Assembly (NCBI RefSeq): GCF_900231165.1
Contig: NZ_LT960614.1
Location: 4,728,001-4,792,000, forward strand
Length of the DNA: 64,000 bases
Direction: 5' to 3'
Source: Hartmannibacter diazotrophicus
GTDB lineage: Bacteria; Pseudomonadota; Alphaproteobacteria; Rhizobiales; Pleomorphomonadaceae
A program made the position numbers and the translations under genes. The notes below the pieces were generated by a model. That model ran no database searches. It was not told the DNA's origin and worked only from the letters and a program-made list of their open reading frames with translations. Each line of letters begins with the position of its first letter. Within the stretch, counting starts at the first letter, position 1. Positions 19,972 through 29,492 of this stretch are shown in pieces.

Positions 19972-21284
19972 ACCCCGCCTTCGCCGGTCTCACCATCATT
20001 GCCGCCCTCTTCATGCTGCTCGGCACCGGCATGCCGATCGCCTTCGCGCTGGGGCTCGCCGCCTTCGCCGCCCTCTTCATCGAGAGCGGCTGGAACATCT
20101 TCTACGTCCTCGGCGACACGATGTTTTCCGGCATCGCCAACATCGCCTATGTCTCGATCCCGATGTTCGTGCTGATGGGGGCCGCCGTTGCCTCCTCGCC
20201 CGCCGGCGCCGATCTCTATTCGGCCCTCGACCGCTGGCTCAATCGCATCCCGGGCGGGCTGGTGCTGTCCAACATCGGCGCCTGCGCGATCTTCTCCGGC
20301 ATGACCGGTTCCTCGCCGGCGACCTGCGCCGCCATCGGCAAGATGGGCATTCCGGAGATGCTGAACCGGGGCTATCCGGCGAGCGTCGCGACCGGCTCCA
20401 TCGCCGCCGGCGGCACTCTCGGCATCCTGATCCCGCCATCGATCACCCTCATCGTCTACGGCATCTCGACCGAGACCTCGATCGGCCGCCTCTTCATGGC
20501 CGGCGTCTTTCCCGGCATCATGCTGACGGTGATGTTCATGATCTGGGCGCTCATCGACTGCAGCCGCAAGGGCTATCGCTTCGCGGGTCTCGATATCCGC
20601 TACACGCTGGCCGAGCGCCTCGCCGGCCTGCCGCGCATCCTGCCCTTCCTGCTGATCATCGCCGGCACGCTCTTCGTGCTCTACGGCGGCATCGCCACGC
20701 CGTCCGAGGCCGCCGGCGCGGGAGCGTTCCTGACGCTTGTCGTCGTCATCCTCGCCTACCGGCTGTTCCGCTTCCGGCCGGTCAGTGGCATCTTCGCCTC
20801 CGCGATGCGCGAGAGCGTCATGATCATGATGATCATGGCGTCTGCCGAACTCTTCGCCTTCGCGCTTTCCTCGCTCTTCATCACCCAGACCGTGGCCGCC
20901 GCGATCGCCGACCTGGAGGTCAACCGCTGGGTCCTCATGGCGGTGATCAACGTCTTCCTGCTTGTTGCGGGCATGTTCCTGCCGCCGGTGGCCGTGATCG
21001 TCATGACCGCGCCGATGCTCTATCCGATCATCACCCAGGCCGGCTTCGACCCCTACTGGTTCGCGATCGTCCTGACGATCAACATGGAGGTCGGCCTCAT
21101 CACGCCGCCGATCGGTCTCAACCTTTTTGTCATCAACGCCATTGCACCGGGCGTTGCCACTCGCGACATCCTCTGGGGGGCCCTGCCCTACGTGCTGGTG
21201 ATGCTTCTCGCCATCGTCATCCTGTGTCTTTTCCCGGGGATTGCCACCTGGTTGCCCAATCACATGATGGGGGTTTCGCAATGA
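19968..21284 (+). CDS. matM: TRAP transporter large permease (DctM family)
   Basis: This 438-residue protein has about 12 hydrophobic segments and is the large TRAP permease that carries substrate and sodium. Typical segments are GMPIAFALGLAAF at the N-terminus, SIPMFVLMGAAVASS, GMTGSSPATCAAIG, GGTLGILIPPSITLIVYG and the C-terminal VGLITPPIGLNLFVIN. It overlaps both neighbours by ATGA, giving translational coupling through to malonyl-CoA decarboxylase. Confidence 0.93.
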   Translation: MNPAFAGLTIIAALFMLLGTGMPIAFALGLAAFAALFIESGWNIFYVLGDTMFSGIANIAYVSIPMFVLMGAAVASSPAGADLYSALDRWLNRIPGGLVLSNIGACAIFSGMTGSSPATCAAIGKMGIPEMLNRGYPASVATGSIAAGGTLGILIPPSITLIVYGISTETSIGRLFMAGVFPGIMLTVMFMIWALIDCSRKGYRFAGLDIRYTLAERLAGLPRILPFLLIIAGTLFVLYGGIATPSEAAGAGAFLTLVVVILAYRLFRFRPVSGIFASAMRESVMIMMIMASAELFAFALSSLFITQTVAAAIADLEVNRWVLMAVINVFLLVAGMFLPPVAVIVMTAPMLYPIITQAGFDPYWFAIVLTINMEVGLITPPIGLNLFVINAIAPGVATRDILWGALPYVLVMLLAIVILCLFPGIATWLPNHMMGVSQ

Positions 21285-22741
21285 ACGGTGTTTCCTATTT
21301 CGCGGACATGCTGCAATCGATCGCCGACAGCAGCCGGCGCTTCCTGTCGCTGACCTCGGCAAGAGAGAACGAGCGCCACGAGATCGTCAGTCTCGGAAAC
21401 ATCAAGGCCAATTGCGAAACGCTGCTCTCCAGCCAGGGCGAAGCCTCCGGCATGGCGCTCGCCAAATCGATCCTCGACCGCTGGCAGCGTTTCGACGACG
21501 AGCGCAAGCGCGAATTCCTTGTGCTCCTCGCCGAGGAGTTCGGGGCGGACGAGGCGCGTCTGGAACTGGCGATCGACGCCTACCGCCTCAATCCGACCCC
21601 CGAAGCCATGCGGGAACTGCATCTTGCCGCCGAGCCGCGCCGGCAGGAACTGATCCGGCGGCTCAATCTCGCGCCGAAGGGGATCGCGACCCTCGTCGCC
21701 ATGCGCGAGACGCTCCTGAAGATCAAGGCCGGTCACCCGCATCTGGAGGCGCTCGATGCGGACTTCGCCCATCTCTTCGTCTCCTGGTTCAATCGCGGCT
21801 TCCTGATGCTGAAGCCGATCAACTGGTCGACCCCGGCTGACATCCTGGAGAAGATCATCCGCTACGAGGCGGTGCACTACATCTCCGGCTGGGACGAACT
21901 GCGCCGCCGGCTCGCGCCCGAGGACCGGCGCTGCTTCGCCTTCTTCCACCCCCAGCTCGCCGACGATCCGCTGATCTTCGTCGAGGTCGCCCTGATGCGC
22001 GAGATCCCGGCCGCGATCGACGACGTGCTGAAGGAGGATCGCGAGATCGTGCCGGCCGACGAGGCAACGACCGCCGTCTTCTACTCGATCTCCAACTGCC
22101 AGGAGGGCCTGCGCGGCGTCTCCTTCGGCAATTTCCTGATCAAGCAGGTGGTCGAGGACCTGAGCCGCGAATGCCCGAAGTTGGACACCTTCGTCACCCT
22201 TTCGCCGGTTCCGGGCTTTGCGGCCTGGCTCAGCGCCGAACGGGCTGCGGAGACATCCGAAGCGTTCAATGAGGACGAACAGCAGAAACTTGCCGGCCTC
22301 GACAATCCCGACTGGGCGGCCGATGCCGCCGCCGTGGCAGCCCTCCAGCCCGCACTGACGCAGGCCGCGGCCTGGTTCTTCCTGAAGGCCCGGGGACGCG
22401 GCGGAAAGCCGGTCGACCCCGTCGCCCGCTTCCATCTTGGCAACGGCGCCCGGCTGGAGCGCATCAACATCCTAGGCGACCGCTCGGCTCGTGCCCTGAA
22501 GCAATCCCACGGGCTGATGGTCAACTATCTCTACAAGATCGACGAAATCGAAACGAACCACGAGGCCTATGCGGCCAAGGGTGAAGTGGCCGCCTCCTCC
22601 GCCGTGCGCAAGCTGCTGCGCGCCGAACGCTCCTCGAAGGACAAGGCAAGGAAGGACGAGGCGCCGAGAAACGCCAAGGCGATCAAGGATCAGGCTGCCT
22701 CGGACAAGAGCGACAAAGTCGCCAGGGAACTTACTCAATGA
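21281..22741 (+). CDS. matA: Malonyl-CoA decarboxylase MatA
   Basis: MatA converts malonyl-CoA to acetyl-CoA and CO2. It has 486 residues. The conserved C-terminal catalytic half contains CFAFFHPQLADDPLIFVEVAL, FYSISNCQEGLRGVSFGNFL and FHLGNGARLERIN, with the family His and Ser residues. The last 40 residues form a Lys/Ala/Asp-rich tail with no family match, probably disordered. The start at 21281 overlaps the matM stop and the stop overlaps matB, so it is fully coupled. Confidence 0.95.
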   Translation: MNGVSYFADMLQSIADSSRRFLSLTSARENERHEIVSLGNIKANCETLLSSQGEASGMALAKSILDRWQRFDDERKREFLVLLAEEFGADEARLELAIDAYRLNPTPEAMRELHLAAEPRRQELIRRLNLAPKGIATLVAMRETLLKIKAGHPHLEALDADFAHLFVSWFNRGFLMLKPINWSTPADILEKIIRYEAVHYISGWDELRRRLAPEDRRCFAFFHPQLADDPLIFVEVALMREIPAAIDDVLKEDREIVPADEATTAVFYSISNCQEGLRGVSFGNFLIKQVVEDLSRECPKLDTFVTLSPVPGFAAWLSAERAAETSEAFNEDEQQKLAGLDNPDWAADAAAVAALQPALTQAAAWFFLKARGRGGKPVDPVARFHLGNGARLERINILGDRSARALKQSHGLMVNYLYKIDEIETNHEAYAAKGEVAASSAVRKLLRAERSSKDKARKDEAPRNAKAIKDQAASDKSDKVARELTQ

Positions 22742-24273
22742 CCAATCATCTCTTCAGCGCCATCGCCAAAGCTGCACGTGAGGCCGCCACCCCCTTCATT
22801 GAAACGGCGGACGGGAAGATCTGGACCTATGGCGACATGTTGGATTTTTCCGGGCGCCTTGCGTCGAGGCTCGTCGATCTCGGCGTCAAACCCGGCGACC
22901 GGATCGCCGTGCAGGTGGAAAAGAGCCCGGAAGCGTTGATGCTTTATCTGGCGGCCATCCGCGCCGGCGCCGTCTACCTGCCGCTCAACACCGCCTATAC
23001 GCTTGCGGAACTCGACTATTTCATCACCGACGCGGAGCCCTCGCTCGTCGTCTGTTCGCCGAAGTCCGAGGCGGGACTGACGCCGATTGCCGGCAAGGTC
23101 GGCGCGACGCTGAAGACACTCGACGACAAGGCCGGCGGCTCGCTCCTGGACGGCCTTCCCGCGTCCAGCCCCTTCGCCGACGTTGCTCGCGGCCCCGACG
23201 ATCTTGCCGCGATCCTCTATACGTCCGGCACGACGGGCCGCTCCAAGGGCGCGATGCTCAGCCACGACAACCTCCTCTCCAACGCGCAGACGCTGGTCGA
23301 GGAATGGCGCTTCACCGGGGCCGACCGGCTGATCCATGCCCTGCCGATCTTCCACACCCACGGTCTTTTCGTCGCCAGCAACGTGATCCTTTTGGCCGGC
23401 GCATCGATGATCTTCCTGCCGAAGTTCGATCCCGATCAGGTGCTGGCGCTGATGGCCTCATCGACGACGATGATGGGTGTGCCAACCTTCTACACCCGCC
23501 TCCTGCAGCATCCGGGCCTGACACGCGAGGCGACCCGCACGATGCGGCTCTTCACCTCCGGTTCGGCGCCGCTGCTCGCCGAGACCCATCGCCAGTTCGA
23601 GGACAAGACCGGGCACCGCATCCTGGAACGCTACGGCATGACCGAGACCAACATGAACACCTCCAACCCCTATGAGGGCGAGAGGATCGCGGGCACGGTC
23701 GGCTTTCCGCTGCCGGGCGTCTTGGTGCGCATCAGCAATCCCGACACGGGCAAGTCCGTTGCCGACGGCGGCATCGGCATGATCGAGGTGAAGGGCCCCA
23801 ACGTCTTCAAGGGCTACTGGCGGATGCCGGAAAAGACGAAGGCCGAGTTCCGCGACGACGGCTTCTTCATCACCGGCGACCTCGGTAAGATCGACGAGCA
23901 CGGCTACGTCCACATCGTCGGACGCGGCAAGGACCTCGTGATTTCGGGTGGCTACAACATCTATCCCAAGGAGGTCGAGAGCGAGATCGACCAGATCCCA
24001 GGCGTCGTCGAGAGCGCCGTCATCGGCGTTCCCCATCCCGATTTCGGCGAGGGCGTGACCGCCGTCGTCGTCCGCACGCCGGGGTCTTCGGTGGGCGAGA
24101 AGCAGATTCTCGAGGGTCTTGCCGACAAGCTCGCCCGCTTCAAGCAACCCAAGCGCGTGATCTTCGTCGACGACCTGCCGCGCAACACCATGGGCAAGGT
24201 GCAGAAGAACATCCTGCGCGACACCTATGGCGATCTCTTTGCGGCCGACGAGAAGGGACGGGCGGCGGTCTGA
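22738..24273 (+). CDS. matB: Malonyl-CoA synthetase MatB
   Basis: MatB activates imported malonate to malonyl-CoA with ATP and CoA, in the ANL adenylate-forming family. It has 511 residues. Motif A3 is LYTSGTTGRSKGA, followed by the YGMTETNMNTSNPYEGERIAG region that fits malonate-type enzymes. A7-A8 read FFITGDLGKIDEHGYVHIVGR, and the catalytic lysine is in NTMGKVQKN. It ends the operon. A 16-base palindrome follows at 24287-24302. Confidence 0.96.
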   Translation: MTNHLFSAIAKAAREAATPFIETADGKIWTYGDMLDFSGRLASRLVDLGVKPGDRIAVQVEKSPEALMLYLAAIRAGAVYLPLNTAYTLAELDYFITDAEPSLVVCSPKSEAGLTPIAGKVGATLKTLDDKAGGSLLDGLPASSPFADVARGPDDLAAILYTSGTTGRSKGAMLSHDNLLSNAQTLVEEWRFTGADRLIHALPIFHTHGLFVASNVILLAGASMIFLPKFDPDQVLALMASSTTMMGVPTFYTRLLQHPGLTREATRTMRLFTSGSAPLLAETHRQFEDKTGHRILERYGMTETNMNTSNPYEGERIAGTVGFPLPGVLVRISNPDTGKSVADGGIGMIEVKGPNVFKGYWRMPEKTKAEFRDDGFFITGDLGKIDEHGYVHIVGRGKDLVISGGYNIYPKEVESEIDQIPGVVESAVIGVPHPDFGEGVTAVVVRTPGSSVGEKQILEGLADKLARFKQPKRVIFVDDLPRNTMGKVQKNILRDTYGDLFAADEKGRAAV

Positions 24274-24286
24274 CGCGAGCGACGAC

Positions 24287-24302
24287 GCCGGAACGTTCCG
24301 GC
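24287..24302. terminator. Palindrome downstream of matB
   Basis: GCCGGAACGTTCCGGC is a perfect 16-base palindrome 13 bases after the matB stop. It could form a hairpin with an ACGT loop, but no T-run follows, so intrinsic termination is uncertain. Confidence 0.4.
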
Positions 24303-24350
24303 ATCGACCCTGTTGCGTTGCGGGCCAAGCGGCGCGATCATGACGGACCC

Positions 24351-24848
24351 ATGACACGTAAGGTCCGGGAGAGGCTTTTGGACGAAATCGACAAGGAAAC
24401 GCCGGACGAACACGGCGAGCGGCCCGTCATCGACAACATCGTCGCACCTGTGGACGGCTGGCCGAGCCCTCCGATGAAGCCACGCCCCGTAGCGGATCCG
24501 GCGCACGGGGCAAGAGCGCCCAAATTGGTCGCCTCGCGCGCATCGGGCCTTCCGGTCGTCTCCTTCGACCGCCACGAACTCTCCCAGATCCTGCGCGTCT
24601 ACGGGCGCATGGTGGCGGCCGGTGAATGGCGCGACTATGCGGTCGATCACCTGAAGGACCGCGCCGTCTTTTCGATCTTCCGCCGGGCCAGCGAAGTGCC
24701 GCTCTACCGCGTGGAGAAGGAGCCCGCGCTGGCAAGGCGCCAGGGCACCTATTCGGTCATCAGCCAGAACGGCATGATCCTGAAACGGGGCCAGGAACTG
24801 GCCCGCGTCCTGCGTGTGATCGACAAGAGCCTCAAGCTGGTCGACTGA
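24351..24848 (+). CDS. DUF2794 domain-containing protein
   Basis: This alphaproteobacterial protein of unknown function has about 165 residues. The conserved DUF2794 core is the C-terminal half (PVVSFDRHELSQILRVYGRM, then AVFSIFRRASEVPLYRVEK and YSVISQNGMILKRGQEL). The N-terminal 55 residues are charged and variable, so the start is uncertain; ATG 24351 is used, and codons up to 24318 are open. It is separated from matB by 77 bases and is not expected to act in malonate use. Confidence 0.78.
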   Translation: MTRKVRERLLDEIDKETPDEHGERPVIDNIVAPVDGWPSPPMKPRPVADPAHGARAPKLVASRASGLPVVSFDRHELSQILRVYGRMVAAGEWRDYAVDHLKDRAVFSIFRRASEVPLYRVEKEPALARRQGTYSVISQNGMILKRGQELARVLRVIDKSLKLVD

Positions 24849-24952
24849 GCCAGACATCGGCAGCCGAAGCCGTCGTCCGGATCGAGGCGCTGAACGGCCA
24901 GGAATTTTGCAGGCGAGAAGCCGCCCGCCCGGCTTCGGACGGAGAAGCGAAG

Positions 24953-25639
24953 CTATCCCAGCGCCAGACGCGCCTTGGTGGCCAGATATTTCGCGTATTC
25001 GACGACCAGCAGCCGCCAGGTCCCCGGCTTCATGTACCAGGACTTGAGATCGTCCCCCACCGGCGAAACCGGATAGGGAATGAGCCGCATATGGGGCATG
25101 GCGCTGGCAAGCTCCAGCATCGAGCGGGGAATGTGGTAGGCGCTCGTCACCACGAGCAGCGAGCTGAATCGGTTGCTTGCGGCCCATTTCGCCGTCTGCC
25201 TTGCATTGCCGATCGTGTTCGCCGCCTTGCGGTCGAGATCGATGCAGCAGTCGAACAGGCTCTTCGAGGCATTGGTGATCTGGCCGATCTGCTTGGCGCG
25301 CGTGTCCGGGTGGACGCCGGAAATCAGCAGGCGGCTACCGCGACCCGCTTCCAGAAGGTCGACCGCGCCCTTCACCCGCTCGCTGCCGCCGGTCAGGACG
25401 ACGATTCCGTCGGCCTTCAGTCCCGCCGGCGCACTCATCTCCGTGACCTCAGCCGCGTAACGCATGAAGTCGTTGGCCAGATAGCCGCAGAGCGCCAGTC
25501 CCAGGCAGAGGGCGACGATGACGAGCGAACGCACGCCGAAAATCCCGCCGCGCCGCGACAGGCGGCGGTCATCATAGCCGGTCTCGCTGTCTCCGGCATC
25601 GCTCATCAGAGGCACGGGTGTCATCGGCAGCATCGTCAT
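24953..25639 (-). CDS. YdcF/SanA family (DUF218) membrane protein
   Basis: This 228-residue protein has an N-terminal cytoplasmic stretch, one membrane helix (about residues 37-57, SLVIVALCLGLALCGYLAND) and a periplasmic DUF218 domain. Domain motifs are DGIVVLTGGSERVKGAVDLL, RLLISGVHP and VVTSAYHIPRSMLEL. Related ElyC and SanA proteins affect envelope integrity and vancomycin sensitivity. The exact start is uncertain because several in-frame Met precede the helix. It is downstream of ftsX by 132 bases on the same strand. Confidence 0.83.
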   Translation of the reverse strand: MTMLPMTPVPLMSDAGDSETGYDDRRLSRRGGIFGVRSLVIVALCLGLALCGYLANDFMRYAAEVTEMSAPAGLKADGIVVLTGGSERVKGAVDLLEAGRGSRLLISGVHPDTRAKQIGQITNASKSLFDCCIDLDRKAANTIGNARQTAKWAASNRFSSLLVVTSAYHIPRSMLELASAMPHMRLIPYPVSPVGDDLKSWYMKPGTWRLLVVEYAKYLATKARLALG

Positions 25640-25771
25640 CGCCGAAGCATCATATCAGAATAAGGTGGCATCACGGCAAGCTCTGACGAATACCCCTGTG
25701 ATTCTTGCTGCCGACGACAAAGTTCCGGGTGAATTTTCATGGTGCATGGAAGATCTCCCGAACGGCCGCCG

Positions 25772-26761
25772 TCACTCGATTGCATGAAGAGCGCGATGAA
25801 CGGCGAAGCGCGACGTCGCGGCAGTGAGAATGGCGACCGCGAAGACCAGCACGAGAACCAGCGCGTAGCCGACGGGCGAGACCGAAATACCGCCGAGGAA
25901 GGACGTCACCTGGTCCGCCTCCGGAATGCCCGCCGCCGAGCGCGTGGCCCAGTCCGCCAGCGCGAAGACAAGGATGGCCGCGCCGCCGCCGATGGCCGCG
26001 CCCTTGATGCCGAGCAGCAGGAAATGGCGCTGGAACTCGCGGGCGATGAACCCCGCCTCGGCGCCGACGAAATGCAGGACGCCGATCACGTCGCTGTTGC
26101 CCGCCATGGCCGCGCGGGTGGCGAAGACGACGGAGAAGACAAGCGCCGTCAGGACGAGAATGAAGATGCCGACGCCGCCGGCCACCATTGCGCCCGCCAT
26201 CGCGCGCAGCCGGTCGATCCAGGCAAGGTGATCGTCGAGACTTCCGCCCCGCACCTGCCGGGCGACCTCCCGGCCCATGGCCGACAGGTCGATCTGGGTC
26301 GGATCGCTGATCTGGATGACGACGAGCCTCGGCACCGGCAGGGCGTTGAGATCGATCCCCGATCCGAGCCACGGCTCCAGGAGACGTTTGGTCTCGTCGT
26401 CGGTCAGCGCATGGGCCGAGCCGACGCCGGGAAACTCCTGTGCCAGCGCCACCGCCTTGGCAACCTCTCCGGCAAGATCGACGCCATCGACCGGGCGAAC
26501 CTCGATCGTCAGTTCGCGCCCGATATCGCTGGCCCATGCGGTGGCCGCGTCATCGACGACGGTGACGGCGCCAAGCGTCAGGCTGGCCAGGAACGTCATG
26601 ATCGCGATCACCAGCGTCAGCGCCCGCCCGGCGATCGACTGGGACGGAACGATGCTGGCGCCCTGCCAGAAGTCCGGCGTTGCGCCGTCGGCGCCTGCCC
26701 GGCGCCTGCGCGCATGCTTGCCCAGCCGGTCGCGAAGGGCGTCGTTCCGGCCGACGGTCAC
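25772..26761 (-). CDS. ftsX: Cell division protein FtsX
   Basis: FtsX is the permease half of the FtsEX complex, which activates peptidoglycan hydrolases at division. It has 329 residues. There is one N-terminal membrane helix (about residues 42-64), a periplasmic domain, and three C-terminal helices (FILVLTALVFSVVFATRAAM, then GAAIGGGAAILVFALADWA and ALVLVLVFAVAILTA). The start is GTG 26761, overlapping the ftsE stop by GTGA. Sequence identity to FtsX is modest, but the pairing with FtsE is decisive. Confidence 0.88.
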   Translation of the reverse strand: MTVGRNDALRDRLGKHARRRRAGADGATPDFWQGASIVPSQSIAGRALTLVIAIMTFLASLTLGAVTVVDDAATAWASDIGRELTIEVRPVDGVDLAGEVAKAVALAQEFPGVGSAHALTDDETKRLLEPWLGSGIDLNALPVPRLVVIQISDPTQIDLSAMGREVARQVRGGSLDDHLAWIDRLRAMAGAMVAGGVGIFILVLTALVFSVVFATRAAMAGNSDVIGVLHFVGAEAGFIAREFQRHFLLLGIKGAAIGGGAAILVFALADWATRSAAGIPEADQVTSFLGGISVSPVGYALVLVLVFAVAILTAATSRFAVHRALHAIE

Positions 26762-27417
26762 GTGAAAATCTCCATGCGCCCGTCTTCCAGCACCAGGCGC
26801 CGGGCATCGACCTGATCCATCAGATGCAGGTCGTGGGTCGCGATGACCACCGCCGTTCCAAGGCGGTTGAGCTCGATGAAGAGCCGCAGCAGCCGGCGGG
26901 CGAGCGGCGGATCGACGTTGCCGGTCGGCTCGTCGGCGAGCAGCAGTTCCGGCTTGGTGATCAGCGCCCGAGCGATGGCCGCGCGCTGCTTTTCTCCGCC
27001 GGAGAGGATCGGCGGCAGGACATGCATGCGCTCGCCGAGCCCAACCCACTTCAGGAGATCGATCACATCGGCCCGGTAGCTCGATTCCTCCATGCCGATC
27101 ACGCGATAAGGCAAGGCCACATTCTGGTAGGTCGTCAGGTGATCGAGCAGCCGGAAGTCCTGGAACACGATGCCGATACGCCGGCGCACGCCGGGCAGTT
27201 CCCTCTTGCCGATGAGGCTCGTCTCGCGTCCGAAGACGGAAATCAGGCCGCGCGTCGGCCGCAGCGAGAGGAACAGGAGGCGCAAAAGGGTCGTCTTGCC
27301 CGCCCCCGAAGGACCGGTCAGGAACTGGAAGGAATGAGGGTCGATCTGGAACGAGAGATCCGTCAGGACCTCCGGCCCCACCCCATATCGCAGTCCTACG
27401 TTTTCAAACCGGATCAC
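26758..27417 (-). CDS. ftsE: Cell division ATP-binding protein FtsE
   Basis: FtsE is the ABC ATPase partner of FtsX. It has 219 residues from GTG 27417, which follows an AAGGACAGG ribosome site; an ATG 16 codons upstream lacks homology. Walker A is GPSGAGKTTLL, the Q-loop lies in IGIVFQDFRLLDHL, the ABC signature is LSGGEKQRAAIARAL and Walker B is LLLADEPTGNVD. It is the first gene of a coupled ftsEX unit. Confidence 0.95.
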   Translation of the reverse strand: MIRFENVGLRYGVGPEVLTDLSFQIDPHSFQFLTGPSGAGKTTLLRLLFLSLRPTRGLISVFGRETSLIGKRELPGVRRRIGIVFQDFRLLDHLTTYQNVALPYRVIGMEESSYRADVIDLLKWVGLGERMHVLPPILSGGEKQRAAIARALITKPELLLADEPTGNVDPPLARRLLRLFIELNRLGTAVVIATHDLHLMDQVDARRLVLEDGRMEIFT

Positions 27418-27960
27418 GAACCTGTCCTTGCGCGTTGGCGCGGAGACGCCTTGTCGGGCGACCATTGTCGCAGGGGCAATTTAAGGGTTCATTAATCATC
27501 TTGCCACGGCCTCCGCAGGCGGACCGCCTTCCGGGACGGCGCCATCCACGAAAACGCCTCCGATTGGTCCGGCCGCCTCGCTGCCGGGCATCGAAGCCGC
27601 GTCTGCCCGCCTGTAGCCCGGCTTCCAACTGAGTCGGCCCGCGAGAGCGCTGGATGCACGATGCAGCCTCCGCCGTCAAATCCGGCAATGGTTTGTCAAC
27701 GGACGCCTGTCAAACTCACACCGAATCGTCTTGCCGCCAGCCGGGGCATATTCCGCTCAAGTTGATCGGACTTGAGCGACAGGAATAGGCGCAAGGTATT
27801 GGCGCTGGAACATTTCCCGGTCGATCGGGCGGTTGCATCGGCCGGGAGAGGACCCGGCGCTTTGCCGACCCAGGCGTAAGACCCCGAGCAGACCGGACGT
27901 TCTGGCAAGACAGACAGTCCAGCCGCCGGACCATCGAACCGGCAAGGCGAGACGGAAGCC
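27418..27960. other. Divergent intergenic region ftsE / zinc-ribbon gene
   Basis: These 543 bases contain no convincing gene. A perfect 9-base inverted repeat CGCTCAAGT-7-ACTTGAGCG lies at 27754-27778. Segments near 27510-27580 (GCAGGCGGACC and CCATCCACGAAA) recall parts of the palindromic element at 43855-43930, but the match is short. Promoters of both divergent genes should lie here. Confidence 0.55.
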
Positions 27961-28947
27961 ATGAAGATCATCTGTCCCAACTGCGCCACCTCCTATGCCC
28001 TGCCCGATGGAGCCATCGGATCGGCAGGCCGCAACGTGCGCTGCAAGAAATGCCAGACGGTCTGGCTGGCAAAACCTCCCGAGGACCTTGAAGACGCCCC
28101 GGCAGCTGTAGCAGCGTCCGGCGCCGCAGCCGACACCTATCTCGCGGCCAAGGCGGCGGCCTCGGCAAGAGCCGAGGCGGACGGCGCGTCATGGGCCGGG
28201 GACGGCATGGCCGGCGAAACGGGCTCCGGAGACTTCGACGGCAGCGGCGAAGAAGACAGCGACGAGCAATCGGCCTCCGACGAGGAGGAGTCCGACAGCG
28301 AGACGGATGCTGCGGACGAGGCGCAATCCGGGGCCGGCGAAAGCGATCTCGATGCGGCTCTTGGAACCGGTCCCACGATCGATGCCGATCCGCCCGGTTT
28401 CGAGGCGGCGGATCGCCCGGCGATCAGACCCCGCGGAAAGAAGGCGAAGAAGAGGCCTCTTGCATCCGACAAGAAGCACCGCAAGCGCTGGGGCGCCCTG
28501 GCGGAGGTCGCCAGCGCGCTCATTGCCCTGTCCGGCATCGCCATTTTCGTCGGCGTGGCCATCGGCTTCCGCACCCCCATTGTCCGCGCGGTTCCGGACC
28601 TTGCCGGCCTTTATGCCATGGCCGGACTGGACATCAATCTTCGCGGCCTCGCCATCGAGGACGTGAAGAGCTATGGCAGCCAGGACGACGCCGGACCGCT
28701 GCTGGTCGTCCAGGGCGCCATCGCCAATGTGAAGGATGTCGCAACGCAGGTGCCGATGCTGCGGGTCAGCCTGCGCAACGCATCCGACCGCGAAATCTAT
28801 GCATGGTCGGTGCTGCCGCCGAAAGACGTTCTTGCGCCGGGCGAGCGAATACGCTTTGAAAGCAGTCTTCCCGCCCCGCCGGATTCTGCGACCGATGTCG
28901 TCGTCCGCTTTTCCGACCGGAGGAAGATGTCGACGAGGAACAGATGA
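27961..28947 (+). CDS. Zinc-ribbon (MJ0042-type) membrane protein
   Basis: This 328-residue protein starts with an MJ0042-type zinc ribbon (IICPNCATSYALPDGAIG, then VRCKKCQTVW; Cys at about 5, 8, 28 and 31). A long acidic, low-complexity linker follows (residues about 75-150, Asp/Glu/Ser-rich). A basic stretch and one membrane helix come next (about 180-205), then a C-terminal domain of about 120 residues resembling DUF3426-type beta domains. Function is unknown. Its stop overlaps hpt (ATGA). Confidence 0.85.
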   Translation: MKIICPNCATSYALPDGAIGSAGRNVRCKKCQTVWLAKPPEDLEDAPAAVAASGAAADTYLAAKAAASARAEADGASWAGDGMAGETGSGDFDGSGEEDSDEQSASDEEESDSETDAADEAQSGAGESDLDAALGTGPTIDADPPGFEAADRPAIRPRGKKAKKRPLASDKKHRKRWGALAEVASALIALSGIAIFVGVAIGFRTPIVRAVPDLAGLYAMAGLDINLRGLAIEDVKSYGSQDDAGPLLVVQGAIANVKDVATQVPMLRVSLRNASDREIYAWSVLPPKDVLAPGERIRFESSLPAPPDSATDVVVRFSDRRKMSTRNR

Positions 28948-29492
28948 CGTCAGCCCCCATTACCGTGCTTTATTCCGCCAGCCTGATCGACGCGCGCGTC
29001 CAGGCACTTGCGACAGAGATCGGCACGGCGGGCTATGACCGTCTCGTCGTCGTTGCCTTGCTCAAGGGAAGCTTCATCTTCGCCGCCGACCTCCTACGTG
29101 CCTTGCACGGCGTCGGGCTCGAGCCGGAGGTCGACTTCATGACGATCTCCAGCTATGGCGCGGAACAGGTGTCCAGCGGCAACCTTCGGGTCCTGCGCGA
29201 CATCGAGACCGACGTTGCCGGCCGCGACGTGCTCATCGTCGACGATATCCTGGAGTCCGGCCGCACCATTTCCCACGCCAAGGCGCTGATGCTGGAGCGT
29301 GGCGCCCGCAGTGCGGATGTGGTCGTGCTTCTGGAAAAGCCCGGCAAACGCAAGGTCGAGATCGATGCCGACTACATCGGCTTCATCTGCCCAGACAAAT
29401 TCGTCGTCGGCTATGGCATGGACGCGGGTCATGCTTGGCGGCAACTGCCCTATGTCGGCGTGATCGAGGAAACCGGAAACGGGCAAGGCTAG
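28944..29492 (+). CDS. hpt: Hypoxanthine phosphoribosyltransferase
   Basis: Hpt salvages hypoxanthine (and guanine) to the nucleotide with PRPP. It has 182 residues. The PRPP-binding motif is VLIVDDILESGRTISHA, preceded by LLKGSFIFAADL and the flexible-loop SSYGAEQVSSG. The C-terminal FICPDKFVVGYGMD region completes the family pattern. It is coupled to the upstream zinc-ribbon gene by ATGA overlap. Confidence 0.95.
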   Translation: MTSAPITVLYSASLIDARVQALATEIGTAGYDRLVVVALLKGSFIFAADLLRALHGVGLEPEVDFMTISSYGAEQVSSGNLRVLRDIETDVAGRDVLIVDDILESGRTISHAKALMLERGARSADVVVLLEKPGKRKVEIDADYIGFICPDKFVVGYGMDAGHAWRQLPYVGVIEETGNGQG

